Assembly (NCBI GenBank): GCA_024364735.1
Contig: JAGFNQ010005260.1
Span: 46,527 to 110,526 of the forward strand
Direction: 5' to 3'
Source of the DNA: Boesenbergia rotunda
Lineage: Eukaryota > Streptophyta > Magnoliopsida > Zingiberales > Zingiberaceae
Length of the DNA stretch: 64,000 nt
This document shows positions 1-11,334 of the stretch, piece by piece; the first letter of the stretch is position 1; each line of letters begins with the position of its first letter. A program made the position numbers and the translations under genes. A model generated the notes under the pieces. That model ran no database searches, was not told the DNA's origin, and saw only the letters and a program-made list of their open reading frames with translations.

Positions 1-1185
1 GTGGGGCTTCCAGCATCGGGGTACCTTCCAGCTCAGCTTGCATATAGTGTAGTTTCGCTGGGGCACCTTGGTACTGGACGAGTTGTTGGGAAGGTGTCGG
101 GTTCTTAGTAGGACAGTAAGCCGCCATATGCCCTTCCACTCCACAGGTGAAACACCGATTTGTACCTCTTCGGCATTCCCTGGGGTGCCTTTTTCCGCAT
201 GTTGTGCACAGGACAGGCTTGACCTGTTTATTTGCTGGGCCTCCTTGAGGGTTGTTCCATGGCTTCCGTTTATCACTCTGGTCTCCCTTCCAGTTGTTAT
301 TAGCGCCCTGGGGTTTCTGCCCTCCTGAGCGGTGATGAAAGGAAAACATCAAGGATAATGAAAGGGAGAATCGAGAATTCCGAAGTGAACTTGATCCTTA
401 CATTCATTTAGCGCCTTCCTTTGTTGATTGATATTGTTTAGATAGTGCTCAGTGAGTTGGGCGCTACTAAACAACTCCTCGGCGGTCTGCGGTCTGTTAA
501 CTCCGCCGGCCACGTTCAGGGCTATTTCGGGCCTTAATATTTTCAGCATAAGTCGGACCCTTTCTTTCTCGGTGCGGACCAGCTCGGGGCATAGACGAGC
601 TAGTCGATTAAATTTCTTCACAGCTTCATTAACCGAAAGGTCACCCTGTCGAAATTCCGTGAACTCGTCGTAATGTTTGTTTGTGACACGCATGTTGAAG
701 AATTCCTCGTAAAACTCTGACTCGAAGTCCGACCACGTCATCTGGTTCACCTGTCTTTTTGCCTTGACCCTTTCCCACCACATTCTGGCATCTCCAGAAA
801 GACAGAATGATGCACATTTGATCTTCTCATGCTCTGGCCAGTCCAGCAGCTCCATTGTACTTTCCACTGTCTTCAACCACGCTTGGGCGTCCCATGGTTC
901 GCCAGCACCCGAAAAATTTTTCGGTTTCAGCTTCAACCACTGGATCAGATAAGCCTCTTGACGTGCTACAGTGGTCAAGCCTGCCGGAGGGTTTTGCGTA
1001 ACGGTGGGCGCAATGGGGATAGCGGTTTGGTTCACTGGTGGAGTAGTGGAATTCTCTTGCTGGTTCATCAAGGTATTAATGGTTTGCTGCTGCTAAGTAA
1101 CTTGACGCTGGAGCTGGGTTACCAATTGCTTCAGGTCAGGCGATAAAGTTATCTCGTTAAGTCGGTTACTTTGTCTTCTAGCCAT
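1..1185 (-). pseudogene. gag: Ty3/gypsy gag (capsid and zinc knuckle), broken
   Basis: This encodes the structural Gag of G1, which would form the cytoplasmic particle and bind element RNA. I place the start at ATG 1185-1183 (MARRQSNRLNE...), because translation from there runs through a TAG at 1095-1093 straight into the 240-codon open stretch 1071-349. That stretch shows the Retrotrans_gag signature, including LSGDARMWWERVK and the FRQGDLSVNEAVKKFNRLARL region. A zinc knuckle of form CX2CX4HX4C (CFTCGVEGHMAAYC) lies at 154-113 in another frame, so at least one frameshift falls between about 430 and 160. The N-terminal stop and the frameshift make this a pseudogene. The 3' part lies outside the window. 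Confidence 0.85.
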
Positions 1186-1474
1186 GCTTTTCTTCATCAA
1201 AGACAAGTATGGCCGATATTAGTGTTTTTTCCTACCCCTATATCACACTAAGGTATTTGATTCATAAAAGGAGATAAAAAAATATCGTTCATAGTTACAT
1301 ATCCTAAAATACTTTTCATCATAAAACATTGTTCATACTTTCATATTCTAGAATCATAGGTATCATCCATACTTGCATAATCTAGAATCATTAGAGAACA
1401 TAAGATATGCATAGAGGTACTTACTTGGAAGCGGCAGGAGGAGGGCTTGATGTGTATGTAGTGAGATGGTAACT
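1186..1474 (-). other. G1 untranslated leader between primer site and gag
   Basis: AT-rich, no ORF. It matches the start of the G2 leader at 29985-30190, including the segment CCGCTTCCAAGTAAGTACC next to the primer-binding site. No other feature seen. Confidence 0.7.
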
Positions 1475-1486
1475 GCTCTGATACCA
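1475..1486 (-). promoter_or_regulatory. Primer-binding site of G1 (initiator Met-tRNA)
   Basis: The minus strand reads TGGTATCAGAGC, the complement of the 3' end of plant initiator Met-tRNA, three bases after the LTR terminus ...GCGTTACA. It primes minus-strand DNA synthesis and fixes this LTR as the 5' LTR. Confidence 0.9.
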
Positions 1487-1489
1487 ACC

Positions 1490-1840
1490 TGTAACGCCCG
1501 CTTTTTTTTCCTAAAGTGGCGTTATGTTAACATACATAGGGGCATGTGAACATCATAAGGCAGCGGAATAATTTAAGCTTACACATACATGCACCTATCT
1601 AGCCTTTCTAACCTAGTAACATGGAAACATGGCATATTATCACATACTTGACATCATACTTAACATGGAAACATCATACTTAACGTCATGCCATAAGATC
1701 ACATAAGTAGCAAGTGTAAGCACATAAGTAACGAGTGTAAATTGTTTCTTAACAACACTACCATAAGCTTAGCATAAGACTTGTAAATATATCTTTCCTT
1801 GGCCAAGTCACTACCACACACATACTCTTGTCCCTCCTGC
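1490..1840 (-). repeat. G1 5' LTR, 3'-terminal part
   Basis: The minus strand ends in GGGCGTTACA like the G2 LTR at 29960-29969. The block aligns with G2 29620-29969, including the A-run before GCGGGCGTTACA and the sequence around GTGACTTGGCCAAGG. It stops where N1 is inserted and resumes at 5878. Confidence 0.85.
1836..1840 (+). repeat. Target-site duplication of N1, left copy (CCTGC)
   Basis: CCTGC directly precedes TGTAGGATCG and is repeated exactly at 5873-5877 after ...GCACCAACA. Confidence 0.9.
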
Positions 1841-2773
1841 TGTAGGATCGGGTCGACCGGCTAGAGGGGGGTGAATAGACGGTTTATGAAAAATAAGCAC
1901 TAACACTAGTCTTTATAAAGAAATAAACTTGGTTGCAACAGAGTCGTTGCTTCCAAGGCAGTTGATGCTCAAATAGAAACTCCTTAAGGCGGAGAAGCCT
2001 TTACAGTTGTAGCATAGAGAAAGCTTAGAGAGAAAGAGAGTTTACAACTCAATGAATTACTTTAACTTCTAAAACTCCAAGCCTATTTATAGGTTAGAAA
2101 AATAAATCCAGATCGTAGATCTTTGATAGGATTTCTCTTATCTGTTGATCTGCAGATTCGATCTTGATGGTTGATCATGGATATATTTTAACCATGGCCT
2201 TTAGATCTGATTAAAGGATAAGGTTATCCTTTAGAAGATAAAGTTTAATTAAAACTTTGCTTCTATTCGCAGCAAGTGATTAACTTTATCTTCGGCTCAC
2301 ATCAACTTATTCACATCACCTGTTTATCCCATTTGGTAAGTATGGAGACATCCAGTAATGTGGTCACAGGTTCCAATCTTCTTGGTACCAAATAATTTTC
2401 TCTTTTCTTTTGGGCGCTTGGACCGGTCTTTTTGATTATTCGTCTTCTGGGTGATTTCTGGCCAACCGGAGTTAGGCTCACCCGAACCCGACTTCGGCCT
2501 TTCGCCCCTCGAGCGTCCTTCCTCTCGGCTTCTCGTCCCTCGGACACCGCGCACGTCCTTCTCGCTCCACCGGCGTACTCTTCCGCTGCTTCTGCGTCCC
2601 TCGGATTGTACCAAGCCCGTCGGCTCACTTCCCCGCACAATCCTTCTCGTCTGCTACGTCTTACGCTCGACTTCCTCCGTACCTAAGCTCCTGCACACTT
2701 AGCAGAGGGATTAAAACCAACAGGACCTATCCTAACTTGGTTGATCACATCAAAACCAACCGGGGCACCAATA
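1841..2773 (-). repeat. N1 3' LTR
   Basis: Same length as 4940-5872. Its terminal TGTTGG (minus strand) has mutated to TATTGG. It holds a TATA-like TATAAATA on the minus strand at 2091-2084. Short open frames in the GC-rich part around 2430-2700 recur in the other LTR and look like LTR sequence rather than genes. Confidence 0.9.
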
Positions 2774-2787
2774 ATCTCCCCCTTTTT
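2774..2787 (-). promoter_or_regulatory. Polypurine tract of N1
   Basis: The minus strand reads AAAAAGGGGGAGAT immediately before the 3' LTR. This is the usual primer for plus-strand synthesis and matches the tracts of C4 and C5. Confidence 0.85.
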
Positions 2788-3530
2788 GATGTGGATCAAC
2801 CCAAGTTTAGTTAGGGTAAACCAAAAAAAAAACAATAAAACTAAATTAAGCAGTTAAGCATAGAAAAAAAAATATTGCAATCAATAACCACAACCTCCCC
2901 CTAAACTTAAGCTACTCTCCCCCTTTGATCACAGCAAAAATGGGGCACAAAAAATAGGGAAAGGAAAAAATATGATTAGAACTTAGAAAAATGTGAAACA
3001 TTTTTTTTTAGCCGTGAATAGATTAAGTGCATATCACCAAAATTTAATTTTTGAATAAAAAATTTTCAAATATTTTTTTTAAAATTAAAAAATATGAATT
3101 TCAATTAAAAATTTCTAAATTAAAATCTATTTTGTATATTCAAAAATAAATCATATAGTGGTAGAATAAAAAATTCAAATATATATTTTTAAAATTCAAA
3201 AATCTCATAAAAAATTTAAAAAAAATTTACCAAGTTTAATTGACTATGTGTAGATCTCAAAAAAATTGGTTCTTGTAAAATAAATTAATTTTCTATTTTT
3301 AAAGTTAAAAGTTTACTTTTCAAATGAAAAATAATAGAAATTCAAAATTTATCGAAAACAAATTTCCAAAATTTCAAGTAAACAAATAAGATACTCTTGT
3401 ATCAAGTAAAAATAGAAATTGAATTTTGTAAGAAAGTCTAGGTGAAAAAAAAAATTTCAAAAGAAACTTAATCATAAAATGTGTTAATCTATTTCAAATT
3501 TTGTAAGAAAAATTATGCAGTAATAGACAA
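2788..3530 (-). other. N1 AT-rich non-coding tail
   Basis: Very AT-rich sequence with long A and T runs and no ORF or recognisable domain. It stands where protease, integrase and RT would lie in an autonomous copia element. Confidence 0.6.
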
Positions 3531-4880
3531 CTAATTCAAAATTGATTTTGGTATCCTAAATAGATTTCTATCGACAGGATTAACTAAAAATTTGGATGGA
3601 ATGTAATTCTTTGGTACCTTTTTAAATTGGCCTTTATGGTTTTTAAAATACCAATTCAACTTTTCAGGATAACTATTTTTCTTGTGTCGCAAACAGACAA
3701 TATCACATTCTAATTTCTCAACTAAATTTTTCAGATCAATATTTTCATTTTTTAATTTAGAATTTTCTTTTTCTAATCTGCAATTAGATTTGAGTAAGGC
3801 TTTAACACCAGCATACAATTGATCATGAGGAAGAAAACAAACCTCACTTACCGGATCGCTTTCGAAAAGCGAGGTTCCTTCTTCGTTGTCGCTTTCTGAT
3901 GTCGCTCCCCCTTCAACACTGCTCCCCTCTTGATGACTTACCATCAGCGCAAGTCCCGCGTACTCTTGAACTTCTGATTCGTCCGACGAGGTCTCATCCC
4001 AGGTGGCTTTCAATGCCTTCTTTTTCTTTGGCTGGTTTTTGATTTTGGGACACTGATCTTTTAGGTGTCCCTCCTCGTTGCAGTTGTAGCATCGGACAGT
4101 TCGTTTCTTCGGAGACCGCCTTTTCTTCTGCATTCTCGAAAAGTTATTAGCTTTAAAAAAACTTTTAAACGAACTTACTATTTGCGTTGTCTCGTCGTCC
4201 GTCGAGGATTCTGACTCCTCCGTTCTCCTTGTGTTTAGGGCCAGATTCTACGTCTTTCTAGATCCTACCCATCGAGATTCGTGTAATTCGAAAATGGAAA
4301 ACATTTCATCTAATGTACTTACCTCTAAATCTTTGGAGATGTAATAAGCATCGACGATTGAGCTCCACTCCTGGGTCCTTGGGAAGGCATTGAGGGCGTA
4401 TCGAATGGAGTCGCGATTACTTACCGATTCGCCGAGTTGGGCGAGTCAGGAGATTAGCTCCTTTATTTTGGCATGATGTTCAGCCACCGTTTCTCCTTCC
4501 TTCATTTACAGGTTTATCAGCTGGTTCCGGAGGAGATCCTTTCTTGCTGATTTGGCTTCAGAGGTACCCTCATGAAGTTCTAGGAACTTCTCCAATAATT
4601 CTTTTGCGGAGTGGTAGTTGCCAATCCGGTTTACCTCTTGAGTAGGCAAGACTGTTAGGAGGTGGAACTCGGCCTTACCATTGGCAACAGATTCCGACTG
4701 CTCCTTCTTATTCCACAAGCTTTTTTCTTTTTCATCCCCGTTCGCATCTTTAGGAACTGCAAAACCATATTTTATTGATAAAAGAATATCAAAATCTATA
4801 CGAAAAAATACCTCCATTTTTTTCTTCCAGACGGTGAAATCCCCTTCGAATTTAGGTGGATGAATGTGCGCGCCGGCCAT
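3531..4880 (-). pseudogene. gag: SIRE-like copia gag of N1, three in-frame stops
   Basis: One continuous minus-strand frame of about 449 codons starts at ATG 4880 (MAGAHIHPPKFEGDF). The first 124 codons hold the copia Gag (UBN2-type) core, including the motif LLEKFLELHEGTSEAK. Stops in the same frame are TAA 4508-4506, TGA 4448-4446 and TAG 4250-4248. After the last stop come a CX2CX4HX4C zinc knuckle (CYNCNEEGHLKDQC, about 4100-4060) and a coiled-coil-like Lys/Glu-rich C-terminus (KSNCRLEKENSKLKNEN). Frame is otherwise kept, so decay here is by point mutation only. Gag is the only protein this element ever encoded in its present form. Confidence 0.85.
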
Positions 4881-4925
4881 CGTCTTGTTGCTTTCTCAGG
4901 CGATTAGTCCTTCAAAAGCGAACCC

Positions 4926-4937
4926 GCTCTGATACCA
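4926..4937 (-). promoter_or_regulatory. Primer-binding site of N1
   Basis: TGGTATCAGAGC on the minus strand, two bases beyond the 5' LTR terminus ...CGATCCTACA. Confidence 0.9.
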
Positions 4938-4939
4938 CT

Positions 4940-5872
4940 TGTAGGATCGGGTCGACCGGCTAGAGGGGGGTGAATAGACGGTTTATGAAAAATAAGCACT
5001 AACACTCGTCTTTAAAAAGAAATAAACTTGGTTGCAACAGAGTCGTTGCTTCCAAGGCAGTTGATGCTCAAACAGAAACTCCTTAAGGCGGAGAAGCCTT
5101 TACAGTTGTAGCACAGAGAAAGCTTAGAGAGAAAGAGAGTTTACAACTCAATGAATTACTTTAACTTCTAAAACTCCAAGCCTATTTATAGGTTAGAAAA
5201 ATAAATCCAGATCGTAGATCTTTGATACGATTTCTCTTATCTGTTGATCTGCAGATTCGATCTTGATGGTTGATCATGGATATATTTTAACCATGGCCTT
5301 TAGATCTGATTAAAGGATAAAGTTATCCTTTAGAAGATAAAGTTTAATTAAAACTTTGCTTCTATTCGCAGTAAGTGATTAACTTTATCTGCGGCTCACA
5401 TCAACTTATTCACATCACCTGTTTATCCCATTTGGTAAGTATGGAGACATCCAGTAATGTGGTCACAGGTTCCAATCTTCTTGGCACCAAATAATTTTCT
5501 CTTTTCTTTTGGGCGCTTGGACAGGCCCTTTTGATTCTTCGTCTTCTGGGTGATTTCTGGCCAACCGGAGTTAGGCTCACCCGAATCCGACTTTGGCCTT
5601 TCGCCCCTCGAGCGTCCTTCCTCCCGGCTTCTCATCCCTTGGACACCGCGCACGTCCTTCTCGCTCCACCGGCGTACTCTTCCGCAGCTTCCGCGTCCCT
5701 CGGATTGTACCAAGCCCGTCGGCTCACTTTCCCGCACAATCCTTCTCGTCCGCTACATCTTACGCTCGACTTCCTCCGTACCTAAGCTCCTGCACACTTA
5801 GCAGAGGGATTAAAACCAACAGGACCTAACCTAACTTGGTTGATCACATCAAAACCAACCGGGGCACCAACA
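4940..5872 (-). repeat. N1 5' LTR
   Basis: 933 bp with TG...CA ends. TATA-like TATAAATA lies on the minus strand at 5190-5183, about 240 bp before the LTR 3' end, so U3 makes up most of the LTR. Confidence 0.9.
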
Positions 5873-5877
5873 CCTGC
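5873..5877 (+). repeat. Target-site duplication of N1, right copy (CCTGC)
   Basis: Exact partner of 1836-1840. Confidence 0.9.
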
Positions 5878-6026
5878 TGCTTCCCTTATTGTCCCCTTGC
5901 TTGATCTGCGGTATAAGGAAATAAGACTATAAGCACATAGGCTTAGTAAGGCTCTTTCCTACTCACTAAAACCATTCATCAAAGTAATCATAAGCACATG
6001 AAACATGAACATAACTTGGTGCTTTG
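5878..6026 (-). repeat. G1 5' LTR, continuation after N1
   Basis: Continues the G1 LTR exactly after the N1 target duplication. It matches the G2 LTR around 29510-29640, including the block with TAGTGAGTAGGAAAGAG and CCTTATACCGCAGATC. It is cut at 6026 by B1's LTR. Confidence 0.8.
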
Positions 6027-8278
6027 TGTTAGTAATATGAGAGAAGTGTCCTAAGGTAATCGCCTTATGATTGTAAACATTTATTTTAATAAATGAAAAT
6101 TCACTATTTGAGTATACATGTTTGTGTATTTGATTGGGATCTTAAACTCATTTACTGAAAGTCCGCAATACAATTCACATCATGAGAGAATTTGTGATGA
6201 ATTCACAACTAGTGATTATCTCTACATGTGCAATTGTGAAGTATTGAAAAATGTCCATAGTCGATGAATTGATAAATACGGACACTATCAATTTTGTTGA
6301 GACTAGCATGGGTTATTCTCTAATCTGCTGATTCTCACTAGCTGGTGACATTGGGATGTCCGGAGATAAACATGAATGCTAGTTAAGGGAACTAGTTCAT
6401 TGGAGTGACTGGCTGTAAAACTTCACATGGTAGTCTACATATAGACATGTCAGTGAAGTTCTTACTGCAGCTTAAGTGCGGTGTTCCATTGACTTGCGGT
6501 GTTCAAGTCATCTTGGTCATGGAGACTTATACTTTAACATCTTAAGCAAGCATCTCCAAGGAGGTGTGGACCCAGGATGGTTGGGTATAAGCCGAACTGC
6601 CCGAAGATGTTTGAACTGCCTACAAAGGATTCACCACTCCTTACGAGAAGATGTATACCTAAGGCCTATCGTCGGATTGTTACTCAAAGCCTCTGGCCAG
6701 AGCATGACATGTTTAGAGTATGAGTCTCTTAAATACATGAGAGTAATTAGAATCCAAAGGACGAGAGAACGTTACTTGGGCTAGGTGTGACGTAGTCAAC
6801 CTAGTGGGGACTGACACAAACAGACCATGTCCTTAACCAAGTGGGTATAAGATGGTGAAGGGAATGAGGCACGGCTCATTATAGCTGCTGAAGGGTTTCA
6901 GAATTATTTCTGAGGTCAACCGTTGATCTTTCGATTAATTGGGGGTCATGATGTACTACTAGGTGCCACTCATGATCGTTCAATAATTGGTTGATTATAG
7001 ACGACCAACATAAATCGAAAGCCTATTTAGTCACACGCACAACGAGTAATCCGAGGGATTTAAAATGAGTTGAAAATTAGATTTTCGAATCAAGAGAAAT
7101 AAGTCGAATCTGAATTTATCAGAGGCGCATCGGAAGCTTTAAATGGCTAAGTCTTTTGAAGGCTTATTGGACGAATTAAATGAGTTTAATTCGCGAGAAG
7201 GCGACTTGGTTTAGCCGGCCAAAGAGGGTCCCCACCCTCTTTGGTTTGGCAGGCCACAATAAGGAGGGAAACCAATTTATTTGGTTTAAATTATAAAATA
7301 AATCAAGCGCGATTTGTTTTATAAAATTATGGATAAATAAATTTATATAAAGAAATTTATATAAAGAGATTTATTTTCATGGAAATAAAAATAAACCTTG
7401 GATTGGTTTATTTTATTTTATAAAATCAATTATGAATTGATTTTTCCATGAAAAGAAAAATTTATATAATAAATTTTTTGTGAAAATTTATTCCATAATA
7501 AAAGGGGAGATGTGTTTATTTTATTATAAAGTTAGTTATAATAAAACTTGGCATAACGGAATAATTCATAGAAAAATTTATAAAGATAAATTTCTTATGA
7601 AAAATTTATTCCGTTAAAGGGGAGACTTGGCAGTGGAGAGGCTACTATATAAAGGAACCAAGGCAAGGCTTGAATTCCAATCAAGAGATCAAGTAGCAAG
7701 CCCTCTCTATCTCTCCTTATCTCCCTCTCCTTCTTCTAGGGCCGGCGCCCTCTCCTTCTTCTAGGGCCGACTCCTTCTCCACCCTCTAGGGCCGGCACAC
7801 CCTTCTAGTTGTCGTGAGCCATCTCCACCAAGAAGGTGCCGAAGAAGAAGAAGCGGGTCGCAACTCCTTTCTTCCCACGGAATCTTGATTCCGTTACTTG
7901 GTGGTTAGTTTCCATCTCTCTCTCTTGATATTCTTGTTGTGCCTTTGGAGAATCTAGTAGTTCTTGTCGGCACGAAACTCGTGGCTTTGCGAAGTCATCC
8001 CGAAGAGAACTCGGCGTGGACACGAATAGAGGCGGAGCTTCCAAGGGACGCTTCGGTTGGATCTCGTCCCTTACTTCGAGTTACGCGAGGTATTGAGTAA
8101 ATTAGTTTACTTTCTACAAAATTTAATTTATGATCATGTCCACACATTATAAGGTTGCATGCTAGATACGTGGTTAAAATAATTTGAGAAATTATTTATG
8201 CTAAAACTTCCGCTGCACGTAATAAAATTTTAAAAATTACGAACCCGTATCCATGTCAACATGCACCCTGTCCCAACA
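6027..8278 (+). repeat. B1 5' LTR (short subfamily, 2,252 bp)
   Basis: Starts TGTTAGTAATATGAG and ends CCCTGTCCCAACA. It closely matches the solo LTR S3 (50792-53062) in length and ends. LTRs of the long subfamily (B2, S4) are about 200 bp longer, largely because an AT-rich repeat is amplified there. Confidence 0.9.
7646..7653 (+). promoter_or_regulatory. TATA box of B1 LTR
   Basis: TATATAAA, about 630 bp before the LTR end and followed by a CT-rich stretch. The same context recurs in all five LTRs of this family. Confidence 0.7.
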
Positions 8279-8279
8279 G

Positions 8280-8294
8280 TGGTATCAGAACCGG
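8280..8294 (+). promoter_or_regulatory. Primer-binding site of B1, one mismatch
   Basis: TGGTATCAGAACCGG follows the LTR by one base. The expected sequence has G where this has A (...AGAGCCGG), unlike the intact site of B2. Confidence 0.85.
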
Positions 8295-9839
8295 TGAGTG
8301 TTCGACATAATCATATAATTGTTTTGCGAAAAACTTTGTCATGATCTCAATTTTGGAAATTTTTCCAATTATGGAAACTTTCCAATTATGATAAATTTTA
8401 GATTTAAGAATTTCAAAGTTTGGAAATCCTCATGAAATTTCGCAAACTTTTGAAATATCCTAGTTTCTGAAATTTTATGATAATTGTGAAAACTTCCCAT
8501 CTTTGGAAACTTTCCAATTTTGGAAATTTCCTATTTTGGAAATTTTCCAATTTTGGAAAGATGTAAGTTTTCTATGTACCAGAAACTTACAATTATTCTG
8601 AAAACCTATTACGAAATCTCGCAATTTTGGGCACTTTCTTTCAAGAAAGTCTAGACAAATTTATGGATCATTAATTGACAATTAAATTCGAATTGGTTTT
8701 AAATTATTAACAAAATTCTTTATTTTGGATTGAGCCTCGGGGAGCCGTCCAATTTAAAGTTAGTTGTTGTAATTTAATTTCCCATTTTGAATAAAATTGT
8801 CATGTTTAATTTGGTTACGCCTCGGGGAGCGGACCAAATTGGATTTACGACAAATTTTTTTTCTTTGGGTATCTGAGCCTTGGGGAGCCACCCTTAGAAA
8901 ACAATTTGTTATAATTAATTAATCCATAAATAAAATATGTGATCAAATCTTGGAAATTTAGGATAATTTCCTTATTTGATTTAAGAGGTGATGCTCTTAC
9001 ATATTGTTGTCTCCAAAATTAATTAGGAAAATGGTTTCCTATAGAGTTTTCTTAAATGAGATTTTCATGAAAATAATATGTTGTTGAATTAAGGGAATTT
9101 GTCTCTTAATTTAATAAGATTTGATTTAGAGAAATCAAAGTCTTAAACATATTATTTCCGAAATTGATTATGACAATTTAGGAAATTGTTTCCCAAAACA
9201 ATTCCTTAAATAAAGTATGAAATTAGAATTAGGAAATCCGGTTCCTAATTCAATTAATAAGACTTGATAAATTAAGTCACATACATACTTTATTAAGGAA
9301 ATCGTTAGTACATGACATAATTATATGTCATAAATGTGCTTAGAAAAGAAAGATGAGACCCAAAACCCCTTACAAAATATTAAGGCCAACACCTTCCATT
9401 AATATGGTTAGAATCGGAGTTTTGTTTCTCGTTTGGGTTGATGGACACATCCATGCCCGGCTTGAACCTCAACATGCTCAAACCATGGAATTAGTTTATG
9501 ATTAATATAGTTTGAGTCAGAGGTCAATCCTTAGTTTTGGTTGTTGGACACATCCAAACCTGACTAAATGGTTGAATGAACTCCAACCATATTAAAACTA
9601 TTTCTTGATTAATGGGTCAGCCTTAAGCTTGGAGCATCGATTTGTTGTGGCACAGCCAAGGTCGATGTAAAGAGAGGTGCAGTTGGGTGCTGTGTATATT
9701 GTTGCATACTTGTTAATGAGTTAACAACCCAATAATTTATGCAAACATTCAATTAGTTGATAGCATAAAGTGATTGTTACATATATGTGATATGTAATCG
9801 GTATAATTACCTACCTCCATAGCTAAGAATAACTTGATG
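8295..9839 (+). other. B1 untranslated leader
   Basis: About 1.55 kb without a coding ORF. The first 300 bases hold many short self-complementary runs of the GGAAA...TTTCC kind. Then come three hairpins sharing a GCCTCGGGGAGC-like apex (8724-8900), followed by AT-rich sequence with imperfect duplications. It aligns along its length with the B2 leader (12344-13851). Confidence 0.8.
8724..8900 (+). other. Three leader hairpins with a shared apex (B1)
   Basis: Hairpins at 8724-8754, 8808-8840 and 8860-8900 share the apex GCCTCGGGGAGC or a one-base variant. Basal stems differ but pair: TTGGA/TCCAA, AATTTGGT/ACCAAATT and GGGT/ACCC with a partly paired extension. They lie 440-620 bases after the primer site, where retroelement packaging or dimerisation signals usually sit; that role is inference. 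Confidence 0.6.
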
Positions 9840-9844
9840 GCCAC
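9840..9844 (+). repeat. Target-site duplication of B2, left copy (GCCAC)
   Basis: GCCAC before the LTR start TGTTAGTG, repeated at 22594-22598. Confidence 0.9.
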
Positions 9845-11334
9845 TGTTAGTGATATGAGAGAAGTATCCTAAGGCAATCGCCTTATGATGTAAACATTTA
9901 TATTATTAAATGATAATTCACTATTTGAGTATACATGTTTGTGTATTTGATTGGGATCTTAAACTCATCTACTGAATGTCCGCAATACAACTCACAACAT
10001 AAGAGAATTTGTGATGGGATCACAACTAGTGATTATCTCTATATGTGCAATTGTGAAGTATTGAAATTATCCCTAGTCGATGAATTGATAAGAACAGACA
10101 CTATCGATTCTGTTGAGACTAGCATGGGTTATTCTCTAATCAGCTGATTCTCACTGGCTGGTGACATTGGGATGTCCGAAGATAAACATGGATGCTAGTT
10201 AAGGGAACTAGTTCATTGGAGGCACTAGCTGTAAGACTTCATATGGGAATCTACATGTAGATATGTCAATGAAGTTCTTACTGTGGCTTAAGTGCGATGT
10301 TCCTTTGACTTGCGGTGTTCAAGTCATCTTGGTCATGGAGACTTATACTTTAACATCTTAAGCAAACATCTCCAAGAAGGTGTGGACCCAGGATGATTGG
10401 GTATAAGCCGAAGTGCCCGAAGATGTTTGAACAGCCTACAAAGGATTCACCACTCCTTGCGAGGAGTTGTATACCCAGGCCTATCGTCGGATTGTTACTC
10501 AAAACCTCTGGCCAGAGTACATCATGTTTAGAGTGCGAGTCTCTAAAATACATGAGAGTAATTAGAAATCCAAAGGACGAGAAAGACACTACTTGGGCTA
10601 GGTGTGACGTAGTCAGCCTAGTGGGGACTGACACCATAGACCGTGTCCTGAACCAAGTGGGTATAAGGTGGTGAAGGGAATGGGGCACGATTCATTAGAG
10701 CTGCTGAAGGGTTTCAGAATAATTTCTTCTGGGGTCAAACCGTTGATCTTTCGATTAATTGGGGATCATGATGTACTACTAGGTGCCACTCATGATCGTT
10801 CTATAATTGGTTAATTATAGACGGCCAACATAAATCGAAAGCCTATTTAGTCACACGCACTACGAGTAATCCGAAGGATTTAAAACGAGTTGAATATTGG
10901 ATTTTCTGATCATGAGAAATAAGTCGAATCTGAGTTAATCAGAGGCGCAATGGAAGCTAAAAATGACTAAGTCTTTTGAAGGCTTTTTGGGCGAATTAAA
11001 TGAGTTTAATTCACGTTGGTTCGGCTCGGTATGGGCAGGCCAAAGAGGGTGCCAACCCTCCTTGGTTGGCCGGCCACCTATTGGGGAGATAACCAATTAA
11101 TTTTGGTTTAATTAATAAAGTAAATCTAGCGCGATTTATTTTATAAATTATGGATAAAGAAATTTGTATAAAGAAATTTATATAAATAAATTTATAGAAA
11201 TTTATTCTTTTTATGGAAGTTAAAATAATCCATGAATTGGTTTATTTTAATTTTATAAAATCAAATATGAATTGATTTTTCCATAATAAGAAAGTTTATA
11301 AATATTTTATAAAATTTATTCCATAATAAAAGGA

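Larger units (their letters stand above)
1841..5872 (-). mobile_element. N1: non-autonomous gag-only copia element
   Basis: Two 933-bp direct LTRs (1841-2773 and 4940-5872) enclose 2,166 bp that encode only a Gag. No protease, integrase, RT or RNase H motif is present. CCTGC flanks both ends (1836-1840 and 5873-5877), and removing the element plus one CCTGC restores the G1 LTR sequence as seen in G2. About 25 differences between the LTRs by eye (near 97% identity) suggest a fairly recent insertion. Gag resembles SIRE-type copia, so the missing enzymes probably came from a related autonomous element. Confidence 0.9.
1..6026 (-). mobile_element. G1: truncated Ty3/gypsy (Tekay-like) element, 5' end only
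   Basis: Reading on the minus strand, an LTR end (GCGTTACA at 1490) is followed by an initiator-Met primer-binding site, a leader of about 300 bases and a gag gene that runs off the window at base 1. The LTR part is split by N1 (1841-5872) and is cut at 6026 by the LTR of B1. The LTR end, primer site and leader match element G2 at 29880-30040, so G1 and G2 are one family in opposite orientation. Only about 500 bases of LTR remain, from a family LTR of about 3.8 kb. The Tekay label rests on the chromodomain-like tail in G2. Confidence 0.85.

Noticed and set aside
2432..2702. Pro/Ser-rich frames repeated at 5531-5829
   Set aside because: Both lie in N1 LTRs; recurrence reflects the LTR pair.
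10350..10688. 112-codon frame antisense to the B-family LTR, also open at 20624-20962 and longer in S4 (55141-55551)
   Set aside because: Open only in the closely related long-subfamily LTRs and broken in B1 and S3; no domain. Best explained by recent common descent.
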